From: Capra hircus
Taxonomy: Eukaryota; Chordata; Mammalia; Artiodactyla; Bovidae
DNA: 64,000 nucleotides
Reading direction: 5' to 3'
Assembly (NCBI RefSeq): GCF_001704415.2
Contig: NC_030814.1
Location: forward strand, 74,765,121 to 74,829,120
This document shows positions 1 through 11,495 of the stretch, piece by piece (position 1 is the stretch's first letter; each line of letters starts with the position of its first letter). A program made the position numbers and the translations under genes. Under the pieces are notes generated by a model. It searched no databases and had not been told where the DNA came from. It saw nothing but the letters and a program-made list of their open reading frames with translations.

Positions 1-759
1 CTTCCTGAAGGGAGAAACTGACTGAGGGGGAAACTAGGTCTTCTTCTGATGGGCGGGGCCATGCTCAATAAATCTCTAATCCAGTTTTCTGTTGAAGGGG
101 AGACTGTGCTCCCTCCCTGTTATCTGACCTGAGGCCAAACTGTGCTAGAGATAATGAAGATAATGGAGACCTCCTTCAAAAGGTCTCATGCAGGCTCTGG
201 TACACTCAGTGCCCCCTGCCCTGCAGCAGGCCACCACCGCCCCACACCTCCACTGGAGACGCCTGGACCCTCACGGGCAAGTCTGGGTCAGGCTCCTGTG
301 GGGTCACTGCTCCTTTTTCCTGGGTCCTGGTGCACACAAGGTTCTTTTTGTGCTCTCCCAGAGTCTGTTTCCCAGTCCTGTGTAACTTCTGGTGGCGCTA
401 TGGTGGGTTAATGGCAACACCTCCAAAGAGCTCATGCCATACCCAGGTCTACTGCACCCAGAGCTCCTGCCCCCAAAGCAGTCCGCTGCTGACACGTACC
501 TCCTCAGGAGACACCCAAACACAGTTCTGTCTCAGTGTCTGTGGGGTCTCTGGGTCCTGGTGTGCACAAGGTATGTCTGAGCCTTCTGAGTTTCTCTGGG
601 GGTATGGGGTTTGATTCTAAACGCGATTTCACCCCCTCCTACCATCCTTTTGGGGCTTCACCTGTGCCCATGGACATGGGGTATCTCCTCAAAGTCACTC
701 CAGCACCATGCAGCCGCTGCTCTAGCACCTACCGTCTTGCTGCAGCTTCTCTGCCCTTG
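1..759 (+). repeat. GC-rich leader fused to BovB (probable extended 5' UTR)
   Basis: A GC-rich stretch, cut by the window edge, unlike the AT-rich surroundings. It contains recurring blocks: 'gggtcctggtg' near 323 and 554, and two related units starting 'ctacc' near 638 and 728 that contain 'ggacatggggtatctcc' or a shortened form. At about 760 it passes directly into recognisable BovB 5' sequence ('ggccacccaagac'). I recall very similar blocks upstream of BovB in cattle DNA, so an extended BovB 5' UTR or a repeat joined to it is the best reading. Small open frames in it overlap each other in several frames and show no protein family; I do not treat them as genes. Confidence 0.5.
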
Positions 760-2571
760 GACGTGTAGGGCCACCCAAGACAGACAAGTAATGATGGAGA
801 GTTCTGACAAAACGTGCTCCACTGGAGAAGGAAATTGAAAACCACTTCAGTATTCTTGCCTTGAAAACGCTTTGAAAAGGCAAAAAGATAGGACACTGAA
901 AGATCAACTCCCCAGGTCGCTAGGTGCCCAATATGCCATTGGATATCAGTGGAGAAATAACTCCAGAGAGAATGAAGAGACAGAGCCAAGGCAAAAACAA
1001 CACCCAGTTGTGTATGTGATTGGTGATGGAAGTAAAGTCCAATGCTGTAAAGAGCAATATTGCATAGGAACCTGAATGTTAAGCCCATGAATTAAGGCAA
1101 ATTGGAAGTGGTCAAATAGGAGGTGGCAAGAGTGAATATTGACATTTTAGGAATCAAGAGAACTAAAATGGCCTGGAATGGGTGAATTTAACTCAGATGA
1201 CTATTATACCTACTACTCTGGGTAAGAATCCCTTAGAAGAAGTGGAGTAGCCATCATAGTCAACAAAAGAGTCTGAAATGCAGTACTTGGATGAAATCTC
1301 AAAAACGACAGAATGATCTTTGTTTATTTCCAAGGCAAAATATTCAATATCACAGTAATCCAAGCCTATGCCCCATAAAATAATGCTGAAGAAGCTGAAG
1401 TTGAATGGTTCTATGAAGAACTACAAGACCTTCTAGAACTAATACCCCCAAAAAGTGTTATTTTCATTATAGGGGACTGGAATGAAAAAGTAGGAGGTCA
1501 AGAAATACCTGGAGTAACAGGCAAATTTGGCCTTGGAGTAGAGTTAAGCAGAACAAAGGGTAACAGAGTTTGCCAAGAGAGCACACTGATCATAGCAAAC
1601 ACTCTCTTCCAACAACACAAGAGAAGACTTATATATGGACATCACCAGAAGGTCAATACCAAAATCAGATTGATTATATTCTTTTTAGCCAAAGGTGTAG
1701 AAGCTCTATAGAGTTAGCAAAAACAAGACGGATCTGACTGTGGCTTAGATCATGAACTTCTTATTGCCAAATTCAGACTTAAACTGAAAAAAGTAAGGAA
1801 AATCACTAGACCATTCTGGTATGACCTAAGTCAAATTCTTTACAACTATTCAGTGGAAGTGACAAATAGATTCGAAGGATTAGATCTGATAGACAGAGTG
1901 CCTGAAGAACTATGCCTAACACAGAACTAGGTCAGAGTGCCTGAAGAGGTTTGTGACATAGTACAGGAGGCAGTGATCAAGACCATCCCCAAGAAAAAGA
2001 AATGAAAAAAGGCAAAATGGTTGTCTAAGGCAGGCATTAAACAGCTAAGAAAAGAAGAGAAGTGAAAGGCAAAGGAGAAAAGGAAAGATAAACCCACTTG
2101 AATGCAGAGTTCCAAAGAATAGCAAGTAGAGGTGTGAAAGCCTTCCTCAGTGATCAATCAAAGAAATAAAGGAAAACAATAGAATGAGAAAGACTAGAGA
2201 TCTCTTCAAGAAAATTAGAGACACCAAGGGAACTTTTCATGTGACCTAACAGAAGCAGAAGATATTAAGAAGAGCTAGCAAGAATACACAGGAGAATAAT
2301 ACAAAAATGAGCTTTATGACCCAGATAATCATGTTGGTGTGATCATTCACCTAGAGCCAGACATTCTGGAATGCGAATTCAAGTGGGCCTTAGGACGCAA
2401 CACTACAAACAAAGCTAGTGGAAAATGATGGAATTCCAGTAGAGCTATTTCAAATCTTAAAGGATGATGCTGTGAAAATGTTACACTCAACATGCCAGCA
2501 AATTTGGAAAACTCAGCAGTGGCCACAGGACGGGAAAAGGTCAGTTTTCATTCCAAGCCCAAAGAAAGGCA

Positions 2572-3063
2572 ATGCCAAAGAATGCTCAAACTACTGCACA
2601 ATTGCACTCATCTCACACGCTAGTAGTAATGCTCAAAATTCTCCAAGCTAGGCTTCAACAGTATGTGAACTGTGAACACCCAGATGATCAAGCTGGATTT
2701 AGGAAAGGCAGAGGAACCAGAGACCAAATTGCCAATATCCGTTGGGACATCGAAAATGTGAGAGGGTTCCAGAAAAACATCTATTTCTGTTTTATTGACT
2801 ATGCCAAAGCCTTTGACTGTGTGGATCACAACAAACTGTGGAAAATTCTGAAAGAGATGGGAATACCAGGCCACCTGACCTGCCTCTTGAGAAACCTATA
2901 TGCAGGTCAGGAAGCAACAGTTCAAACTGGACATGGAACAACAGACTGGGTCCAAATCAGGAAAGGAGTGTGTCAAGGCTGTATATCATCACCTTGCTTA
3001 TTTAACTTATATGCAGAGTACATCATGAGAAATACTGGACTAGATGAACCACACATTAGATAA
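2572..3063 (+). pseudogene. BovB reverse transcriptase fragment
   Basis: A 163-codon open stretch of the RT domain. It contains FRKGRGTRDQIAN (finger region), motif A as FIDYAKAFDCVDH, and motif B as GVCQGCISSPCLF. It ends before motif C, and the preceding RT N-terminus (2418-2651) is in a different frame. A full BovB RT/EN protein is about 1000 residues, so this is a relic. Confidence 0.8.
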
Positions 3064-3147
3064 GATTACTGAGAGAAATATCAATAACCTCAGATATGTA
3101 CATGACACCACCCTTATGGCAGAAAGCGAAGAAGTAAAGAGCCTCTT

Positions 3148-3255
3148 TTTTCAGGATTGGGAACACATGTACACCCGTGGTGGATTCATGTTGATGTATG
3201 CCAAAACCAACACAATATTGTAAAGTAAAAAAAATAAATAATAATAAAATAAAAT
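3148..3255 (+). mobile_element. L1-BT 3' terminal stub nested in BovB
   Basis: About 108 bp matching the terminal 3' UTR of ruminant L1 ('gggaacacatgtacaccc', 'gtggattcatg', 'caatattgtaaag') and ending in an A-rich tail. It splits the BovB sequence between 'gagcctctt' and 'gtgaaagaggagag'. It was probably inserted by L1 target-primed reverse transcription with extreme 5' truncation. Target duplications are obscured by the A-rich tail. Confidence 0.75.
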
Positions 3256-3585
3256 ATGAAAAAAAAAGTGAAAGAGGAGAGTGAAAAAGTTGGCTTAAAA
3301 CTCAACATTCAGAAAACTAAGATCATGACATCTGGTTCCATTACTGCATGGCAAATAGATGGGGAAACAGTGGAAACAGTGTCAGACTTTATATTTTGGG
3401 GCTCCAAAATCACTGCAGATGGTGATTGCAGGCATGAAATCAAAAGATTCTTGTTCCTTGGAAGAAAAGCTATGACCGAACTAAACAGCTTATTAAAAAC
3501 CAGAAACATTCCTTTGCCAACAAATGTTTGTCTATTCAAAGCTATGGTTTTTCCAGTGGTCATGTATGGATGTTAGATTTGGGCT

Positions 3586-4367
3586 ATATATATGCAGATG
3601 ACACCACCCTTATGGCAGAAAGTGAAGAGGAACTAAAAAGCCTCTTGATGAAAGTGAAAGAGAGTGAAAAAGTTGGCTTAAAGCTCAACATTCAGAAAAC
3701 GAAGATCATGGCATCTGGTCCCATCACTTCGGGGGAAATTGATGGGGAAACAGTGGAAACAGTGTCAGACTTTATTTTTTGGGCTCCAAAATCACTCTAG
3801 ATGGTGATTGCAGCCATGAAATTAAAAGATGCTTACTCCTTGGAAGAATTGTTATGACCAACCTAGATAGCATATTCAAAAGCAGAGATATTACTTTGCC
3901 AACAAAGGTCTGTCTAGTCAAGGCTATGGTTTTTCCTATGGTCATGTATGGATGTGAGAGTTGGACTGTGAAGAAAGCTGAGCGCCAAAGAATTGGTGCT
4001 TTTGAACTGTGGTGTTGGAAAAGACTCTTGAGAGTCCCTTGGACTGCAAGGAGATCCAACCAGTCCATTCTGAAGGAGATCAGCCCTGGGTGTTCTTTGA
4101 AAGGAATGATGCTAAAGCTGAAACTCCAGTACTTTGGCCACCTCATGCGAAGAGTTGACTCATTGGAAAAGACTCTGATGCTGGGAGGGATTGGGGCAGG
4201 AGGAGAAGGGGACGACCCAGGATGAGATGGCTGGATGGCATCACCAACTCAATGGATGTGAGTTTGAGTGAACTCCAGGAGATGGTGATGGACAGGGAGG
4301 CCTGGCATGCTGCAATTCATGGGGTTGCAAAGAGTCGGACATGACCGAGTGACTGAGCTGAACTGAA
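3586..4367 (+). mobile_element. BovB 3' fragment, second piece
   Basis: It starts at motif C ('tatgcagatgacacc', YADD intact) and runs through the RT C-terminal region to the genuine BovB 3' end with its 'actga' repeat. It repeats sequence already present at 3090-3574, so it is a second copy or a partial duplication. The frame is shifted near 3779; the downstream stretch encodes the conserved RLLRVPWTARRSNQSILKE segment. Confidence 0.85.
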
Positions 4368-4384
4368 TTGATTATATCATCTCT

Positions 4385-4505
4385 GTATTACTATTGTAAA
4401 AAATGAGTCACAGAGACGTTTAATAACTAGACACAGTTAATAGATCTAGTAACTGGCAGAATCCAAATTTGAATCCAGGCCATACTCTTTACCACAGCAT
4501 AAGAT
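4385..4505 (-). mobile_element. MIR SINE fragment
   Basis: A minus-strand MIR core: 'aatgagtcacagagacgttt', then 'ctagtaactggcagaatcc' and 'tttgaatccaggcc' (reverse complement of the tRNA-derived region). Diverged and old. Confidence 0.65.
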
Positions 4506-4645
4506 TTTTTCCTTAAAAACCTAACTAGCAGAGAGGTCTGATGATGATAGGAATGTGTTGGCATTATATAGTGTCCAAAGTTTACTAGATTAGGTGTGTC
4601 ATTTCATGCATATGTGTGTGCAGGTATGCATTAATCCATTTCTTG

Positions 4646-4731
4646 TTGCTTAGTTGCTAAGTTTTGTTGCTCTCGTTTGCGACCCCATGGCCTATAGCCT
4701 GCCAGGCTCCTCTGTCCATGGGACTCGCCAG
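4646..4731 (-). mobile_element. Bov-tA SINE fragment
   Basis: The 3' part of a Bov-tA in reverse: 'gttgctaag', 'gcgaccccatgg', 'gcctgccaggctcctctgtc'. It is truncated on its 5' side, at 'gggactcgccag'. Confidence 0.75.
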
Positions 4732-5575
4732 CTAAATAAGCAGGAGGGAGATACACTTAAATGCAAACCTAAACAGGCATCATTTCAAAGGATTCCATGT
4801 GATTGAGAGTGCTGATACAAGACTGAGGTGGTAACATAGTTGGATAGCTGAGCTCATTCAAGTCAGATTTTACAGAATTTTTTTTTTTTAAGTTTTTGTT
4901 TTTTTTTCTTCTGGGGTACGGGGTGACAGGAGAGAGGGGAGAAAAAGCTCTTATTTTCAACCTTGCCAGCACAAACATAAATCCACAATTAAAAAAATAG
5001 ATGCCCCATAATTTCCTGGACTTGGGACTTGGCATGTGATCTGCAGTTGAAATTGTGTATTAAGAGATTTCATACATGCACTGCATCCACCCCCTCCCCC
5101 ACGCCAAGAATAAACAACAATAGCCCCGGACATTTGTTGACAGCCCTCCAGTAAAGAAGAACTTTGATGCTAAAGGAAACATGCAAAAGAAAAGGCTTTT
5201 TCAGGTCCAGTTATTTAATCTTGCAGCAAAACACTATACTGTCATGTATGTGAGTTATTTGAGAGAAGAATAGGGTGTCAAAATGCAGTATGATGATTTG
5301 GCCAAGGAACATTCATTTGATGAAGATATTTATACAAGTCTCAAGCTCTCCTTTCATTACCATCTTTTAGCTTTATAATCACTGATCCATTTGGTGTTTT
5401 ATATCTAGCCTCTCAATTTAACAATTCAACAACTCACATAAAAAAAGTTTCTTAATTTGTCTCACTTTTCTAGGGTTTAAATACCATAAGTAAAAATGAG
5501 AGTGATTTTATCAAAGTAGTCAATAAAAAAATATTTGCCTTACATTGTATACATGGCCCTTTTTTATACTAATAC
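4732..5575. other. Unique DNA, no gene seen
   Basis: Non-coding sequence with a T-rich tract (about 4880-4912) and a C-rich patch (about 5089-5103). No supported coding frame or recognised repeat. Confidence 0.5.
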
Positions 5576-5733
5576 AGTGTTTCTCAATTCTTGGCTGCAT
5601 GTTAAAAATACCTGTGGAGATTTTTTTAAATCTGATGACACCCAGGCCACACTCCAGACCAAGTACATCAAATATTTTGGAAAGGGACACAAACAGCAAT
5701 ATTTTTTTAAGTTCCCTCAGTGATACCAATGTA
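5576..5733 (+). mobile_element. MER5A-like non-autonomous hAT element
   Basis: It starts 'cagtgtttctcaa', close to the MER5 terminal inverted repeat, followed by the typical 'ttggctgcatgttaaaa' and a central 'acacccaggccacactccag'. The length of about 160 bp fits the family. Old and non-coding. Confidence 0.6.
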
Positions 5734-5784
5734 TAACTCATTAAAAACTATGGAAAGAGAAATGCTCATAGAAAAGCTCATAGA

Positions 5785-5890
5785 AATACATGAGCTTCAG
5801 GAAGGCAAGGATTTTTGTCCAATTTCAGTAATATATTCCAATTCTTGTAACAGTGCTTAGAATTCATTAAATACTTGTGAAAATAAATAC
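5785..5890 (+). mobile_element. L2 LINE 3' end
   Basis: It matches the L2 tail pattern: 'tgagcttcaggaaggcaagg', 'acagtgcttagaattcatta', then 'aaataaat'. Only the last ~100 bp remain. Confidence 0.5.
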
Positions 5891-6171
5891 TTTATTTTAA
5901 AGATTTATTCCTTTAGAATCTTCTGATGTCACCTAACCTCAACATCATGAAGTCTTATTTTGAGAAAAATGAACACATATAAATGGAAAATACCCAGGAC
6001 CTATTTACAAGTAGAAACAAAAGGCCAAAGTATATGCCTATTTGTAAATAGAAGTCTGAAACAAAGTTAAAGAAGGAAACTATAGGACCAAACTTCATTT
6101 ACATCAATTCAATGAATTCAAAGAAAATAAAATTTCCCCATGAAACTATATGAATAGCATCTGATAACTAG

Positions 6172-6545
6172 TATCTTAGTCCAATCAGGCTGCTGCAACT
6201 CAAAAACTTGGACAAGATGACTTAAATAACATGTATAAATTTGTCACAAGTCTGGAGGCTGGAAATCTGAGATCAGGGTACCAGCACGGTTGGCTTTGGC
6301 TGGGAATTCTTTTCCCGGTTTACAGATGGCCATCTTCTTCCAGTGTCTTCACAGGTTAGAAAATAGAGTGGAAGCAAGCTTTCCAGTGTTTCTTCTTTTA
6401 AGAACACTAATCTCACTGACAAGGGCTCCATCCTCATAATTTAATCACCCCGAGAGGATGCACGTCCTAATACCATCATATTGAAAGTTAGGCTTTCAAC
6501 ATATGAACTTCTGAAGGATACATTCACTCCATAACGACGAAACAT
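6172..6545 (-). mobile_element. MLT1-type solo LTR (ERVL-MaLR)
   Basis: The reverse complement follows the MLT1 LTR order: the 'catatgttgaaa' block, 'ctaataccatcatattg' (as printed on +), 'gggctccatcctcat', 'agatggccatcttc', and 'gtctggaggctgg' next to 'ttagtccaatcaggctgctg'. The length of about 370 bp is near a full MLT1 LTR. No internal retroviral sequence adjoins it, so it is a solo LTR of an ancient non-autonomous element. Confidence 0.75.
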
Positions 6546-8277
6546 TTTAAGTAGACAAAACAAACCTATAGATTTTTGTATTACCCACTTTTCTCATCTT
6601 TTTTTTTGTCATCATTATTTTAATTTTCTTCTCACTTCTGTTGGTGTGCTGTGGTTTTGTGTGTAAGCTTCTATGATATTTTAAATTTATTTTGGAGTAA
6701 GGTAAGCTATGAACTAATGAATAGAACTAAAAACTGATAATGTAGAAAATTATTTAAATTCAAAGGAAAGGTTTAAGAAAGACATTATTGACTCAAGGCC
6801 TATATTACACTTAAGTTACTCTTTAACGTTACTAAGAATGCATCCCTTTGCGAAGTATACTCCCCTTAGATTCCTAGGACAAAGCCTAGGGACCTGAGAA
6901 AGATGGACCAATGGAAGGGAGACTGGGAGACAGACCTTGCTTAGGGATACTCCAGAAGTTATATCTACATGACTAAGATGTTGGAACATTTGCTTCCGAT
7001 GTTCCTTTTGAGTCGAAGGTGTTGTGTCTCTCCTGAGGTCTTTTTCTTTTCCAAACTTCCATGTGAATCGAATTCTTAGTGAAAGAAAGAAAAGGGAACA
7101 ATTGTCTGAAGGTTTGTGTATAAAGTGACTGAAGTCAACCTGGCCAAGACTAACACTTTGTCAACAAATCCTTCATCTATCTTGAAAACTGAGACTTAAA
7201 GATGCTTGCCCAAGGAAAGAAGCAGAAACTTAATACTATCAAAGTGCAAATGTATTAGTCTGAAATATTTTACTATATTGTATAAATATTTTCTTATAGA
7301 TAATTTGCAAATTTTAAATTATATTTTAATGTTCAAAGTGGTGAGAGTTGTTTTACAAGAACAAACCAGAAGGATTTCAATTATAACCAGTGGGACCACA
7401 TGTCCCATTCTCTCTACTTCCCTGAACTGGGCCAAATAATCCCCAAGGACCAACCCAGCTCTGACTCAGACTTCAAGATCGATTCTCTTCAAGCAAGGAG
7501 AGAAAAAAAGCCAGGAGCTCAGAACACTCTAAAATAAAAGTGCCACTGTGGTGTCAGACTAATTTTGAGCCTAAATCCTATGGCAAAAGCTCTACCTCAA
7601 AAGCAAGGCAAGTGACTTTCTCACTCGGATGCCCTTTGCCTAGATTTTTCTCTCCACATCTCATAATGGAGGATTTGGTTTGTCCCTTTTGTCATGTTCC
7701 TGCAAACCCTCCCATGCCTAGAATCCTCTCTATGCACAGAGGCCAATTCTCAGGCTCAGTCCCCCTGAATGAGCTGCTTGCCAAGTTCAGCTCATAAGGT
7801 TTTCAGATATATTATGTGCAAATTTGTGAATTTTCCAGAAAAGTATTCAGATGTACTAAAATGACATCTTTCTTGACTTTTCTTTTCCTCTTCTGCTGCA
7901 TCAAAAAAAATAGTAACATTTTGGTGAATTCAGTTACTAACTATTTAAACTTCAAGTCTAAAGGTTTTTTCCTCCCTGCCTTCTCCTTAGGCTGATACTT
8001 AAATTCAAAGGCCTATCGCACTGTCATGGATTGTAGAGGGGAGGGTGTGGGAAGTATGAATTCTTTTGTTATACTCTTTCAAAGAGTCATTGATAGTATT
8101 AAATGAGATGAAGGATGTGAACCCCTAACATCACTACTCTGATGTTTGAGAGATGCTGCTAAATGTTTCTTAACATTGGTTTTCATTCATTAGTATTTAA
8201 AGAAGCTTCCCCCCACACACAAATTTCACTTCTATATTCCTGATTCCAACTTGTAAATGGTCAGCTCCATTGTTACT
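6546..8277. other. Unique DNA, no gene seen
   Basis: AT-rich sequence without a recognised repeat. The longest open stretch (7540-7797, 85 codons) shows no family motif, signal peptide or splice context and is probably chance. Confidence 0.5.
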
Positions 8278-8473
8278 TTTGAATTCTCTCAGTTTAGTTC
8301 AGTTCAGTCCCTCAGTAGTGTCCGACTGTTTGCGACCCCATGAACCACAGCACGTCAGACCTCCCTGTCCATCACCAGCTCCCGGAGTCCACCCAAACCC
8401 ATGTCCATTGAGTCAGTGATGCCATCCAACCATCTCATCCTCAGGGCCTCCTTCTCCTCCAGCCCTCAATCTT

Positions 8474-9832
8474 TCACAGCATGAGGGTCTTTTCCAATGA
8501 GTCAGCTCTTAGCATCAGGTGGCCAAAGTATTGGAGTTTCAGTTTTAGCATCAGTCCTTCCAATGAACACCCAGGACTTATCTCCTTTAGGATGGACTGG
8601 TTGGATCTCCTTGCAGTCCAAGGGACTCGCAAGAATCTTCTCCAACACCACAGTTTAAAGGCATCAATTCTTTCGTGCTCAGCTTTCTTTATACTCCAAC
8701 TCTCATATCCGTACATGACCACTGGTAAAATCATAGCCTTGACTAGATGGACCTTTGTTGACAAAGTGACGTATCTGCTTTTTAATATGCTGTCTAGGTT
8801 AGTCATAACTTTCATCCCATGGAGTAAGCGTCGTTTAATTTCATGGCTACAATCACCATCTGCAGTGATTTTGGAGCCCAGAAAAATAAAGTCTGACACT
8901 GTTTCCACTGTTTCCCCATCTATTTTCCATGAAGTGATGGGGCCAGATGCCATGATCTTCGTTCTCTGAATGTTGAGTTTTAAGCTAACTTTTTCACTCT
9001 CCTCTTTCACTTTCATCAAGAGGCTTTTTAGTTCCTCTTCATTTTCTGCCATAAGGGTGGTGTCTACTGCATGTGTGAGGTGATTGATATTTCTCCCAGC
9101 AATCTTGATTCCAGCTTGTGTTTCTTCCAGTCCAGCGTTTCTCATGATGTACTCTGCATAGAAGTTAAATAAGCAGGGTGACAATATACAGTCTTGATAT
9201 ACTCCTTTTCCTATTTGGAACCAGTCTGTTGTTCTATGTCCACTTCTAACTGTTGCTTCCTCACCTGCATACAGGTTTCTCAAGAGGCAGGTCAGGTAGT
9301 CTGGTATTCCCATCTCTTGAAGAATTTTCCACAGTTTATTGTGATCCACACAGTTAAAGGCTTTGGCATAGTCAATAAAGCAGAAATAGATGTTTTTCTG
9401 GAACTCTCTTGCTTTTTCCATGATCCAGCAGATGTTGGCAATTTGATCTCTGGTTCCTCTGCCTTTTCTAAAATGAGCTTGAACATCTAGAAGTTTGTGG
9501 TTCACGTGTTGCTGAAGCCTGGCTTGGAGAATTTTGACCATTACTTTACTAGCAAGTGAGATGAGTGCAATTGTGCGGTCGTTTGAGCATTCTTTGGTAT
9601 TGCCTTTCTTTGGGATTGGAATGAAAAGTGACCTTTTCCAGTCCTGTGGCCACTGCTGAGTTTTCCAAATTTGCTGGCATATTGAGTGCAGCACTTTCAC
9701 AGCATCATCTTTCAGGATTTGAAATAGCTCCACTGGAATTCCATCACCTCCACTAGCTTTGTTCATAGTGATGCTTTCTAAGGCCCACTTGACTTCACAT
9801 TCCAGGATGTCTGGCTCTAGGTGAATGATCAC
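8474..9832 (-). pseudogene. BovB reverse transcriptase, 452 open codons, catalytic motif altered
   Basis: It covers the RT N-terminus (EVKWALESITMNKASGGDG), finger FRKGRGTRDQ, palm and C-terminal region (RVPWTARRSNQSILKE). RTE-family RTs copy element RNA at a nicked chromosomal target. Three active-site motifs differ from other copies here. Motif A reads IDYAKAFNCVD, motif B GVYQDCILSP and motif C THAVDTT instead of RYADDTT, so one of the paired catalytic aspartates is a valine. The frame continues upstream of 9832 to 10156 but for one stop at 9893-9895 (TGG to TGA), then shifts. Open but predicted inactive. Confidence 0.85.
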
Positions 9833-9892
9833 ACCATCCTGATTATCTGGGTTGTGAAGATCTTTTTTGTACAGTTCTTCTGTGTATTCTTG

Positions 9893-10389
9893 TCACCTCT
9901 TCTTAAAATCTTCTGCTTCTGTTAGGTCCATACCATTTCTGTCCTTTATCGAGTCCATCTTTGCATGAAATGTTCCCTTGTTATCTCTCATTTTCTTGAA
10001 GAGATCTCTAGTCTTTCCCATTCTATTGTTTTCCTCCATTTCTTTGCACTGATCACTGAGGAAGGCTTTCTTATCTCTTGCTATTCTTTGGAACTCTGCA
10101 TTCAGATGCTTATATCTTTCCTTTCCTCCTTTGTTTTTCACTTCTCTTCTTTTCACAGCTATTTGTAAGGCCTCCTTAGACAGCTATTTTGCTCTCTTGT
10201 GTTTCTTTTCCATGGGGATGGTCTTGATTCCTGTCTCCTGTACAATGTCATGAACCTCCGTCCATAGTTCATCAGGCACTCTATCAGATCTAGTCCCTTA
10301 AATCTATCTCTCACCTCCACTTTATAGTCATAAGGGATTTGATTTAGATCATACCTGAATGGTCTAGTTGTTTTCTCCACTTTCTTCAA
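9893..10389 (-). pseudogene. BovB linker and endonuclease C-terminal remnant
   Basis: Two frames cover the region between endonuclease and RT. The downstream one (10156 to 9893) has the charged, probably helical segment RYKHLNAEFQRIARDKKAFL and MGKTRDLFKKMRD. The upstream one (10389 to 10159) has TRPFRYDLNQIPYDYKVEVR. They are out of frame with each other, and a single stop separates the first from the RT frame. Confidence 0.75.
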
Positions 10390-10491
10390 TTATAGTCTGA
10401 ATTGGCAAGAAGGAGTTCACGATCTGAGCCACAGTCAGCTCCCGGTCTTGTTTTGCTGACTGTATAGAGCTTCTCCATCTTTGACTTCTCT

Positions 10492-11495
10492 AGAGGTACT
10501 CAAAATGAATCTTTGAACAATCCTTCCTGAGCCTTACTCAGCCCTCGTGACAGCAGGAACATCCCTAATGAGGATATCTGGAAGTCACCTCACTTCCATC
10601 TGGGCAGGGTTGTGAGTAAGAAAGTCACTGGGTTAGAGGTCCCTCCTTGGAGGAGGCACTTCCCTGGGGTTTCCCTTCTCCTCCCTACCTGGAGCGTCAT
10701 GGTCAGGTCACTTCTCTGCTTCCCAACCCCTGCTTATAACCAGCTTTCCCCTCCTTTGGAGGGAATTAAATCTGTCTGAAAAAGTATGGTCAATTCAACA
10801 TGGAAGATCTTTCCAATAGCAGTACTCAACTCCTCTTCACCAATAATAATTATGATATATTTAGATCCTAGTTTCCTCTTCTGTTCACTATGATTTATCA
10901 CCCCCAATGCTCTCCCTCACTAGGATAAGCTTCTCATTATTGTGTTTATTACCAATACTGTATTCTCATGATAATCCAGGAAGCAAATTACCTACTAAAA
11001 AGTTAGAAAGGAACACATAAAGAGAACAGAGTACACCTGAGAAACGCTAATTTTCCTTTTTTTCCAGCTTTGCTGAGAGATGTCTCCCATGAGAAGATGA
11101 AGTACATTTCCTAATTCTTAGATGCTGCAAAGTTCTAGATAAGCTAGGCTGTTCCTGTCTAAAAATCCCTATAAGGGAAATTTATAGCCTGTCTAGTTTA
11201 TCCTGAGAAGAGATTTCAGATAAACTCCTAGGCACAGAGACAGAGGAGGAGAAAGAAAATGATGGCTGGGAAACAGAGGTCAGAGGATCACAGAAAGGAA
11301 TAGGGCTGTTTCACGGAAGATGGGTGGGAGCCACAGAGGGTCAGTAAGGCGTGAGGATGAGGTGGGGCACACAAGGAAAGAATCCAGAGGCCAGGAAGGG
11401 GGCATGTTGGCAACTCCACTTGGAGGGAAAGGAAATAAGTAAGACATTTAACACTGTGGGAAATCAATATCAGAATGCAAGGTGTTGAAAAAAAA
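10492..11495. other. Unique DNA, no gene seen
   Basis: Non-coding. A moderately GC-rich segment (10540-10760) contains 'gcttataacc' and could be an old LTR, but I cannot place it in a family. Confidence 0.4.

Larger units (their letters stand above)
760..3574 (+). mobile_element. BovB (RTE) LINE, decayed, 3' end missing
   Basis: The order is BovB 5' region, endonuclease region (about 1070-1900), linker (about 1930-2330) and RT region (2340-3574). The endonuclease region keeps traces such as 'attataggggactgg' (1470) and 'gatcatgaactt' (1747), but frames are broken by many stops and indels. An L1-BT 3' stub interrupts the element at 3148-3255. The sequence stops at about 3574, where RT-region sequence already read starts again. 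RT motif C, normally YADD, reads YVHD near 3095. The copy is clearly inactive. Confidence 0.85.
8290..10484 (-). mobile_element. BovB LINE, 5'-truncated, target duplication visible
   Basis: A minus-strand copy of about 2.2 kb. Its 3' end with 'actga'-type repeats (as 'agtttagttcagttcag') lies at 8290. It reads back through RT and linker and stops inside the endonuclease region near 10484. It is flanked by near-identical 12-mers at 8278-8289 and 10480-10491 (11 of 12 match), a target-site duplication. The last bases of the element overlap the duplication, as expected for a microhomology-assisted 5' junction. It carries the longest BovB reading frame in the window. Confidence 0.9.

Noticed and set aside
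142..838. Several overlapping open frames of 60-119 codons near the window start
   Set aside because: They overlap in multiple frames and strands of a GC-rich repeat leader; no domain, and no consistent start.
7540..7797. 85-codon frame with several cysteines and prolines
   Set aside because: No recognisable domain, splice context or partner exon; length is within chance expectation.
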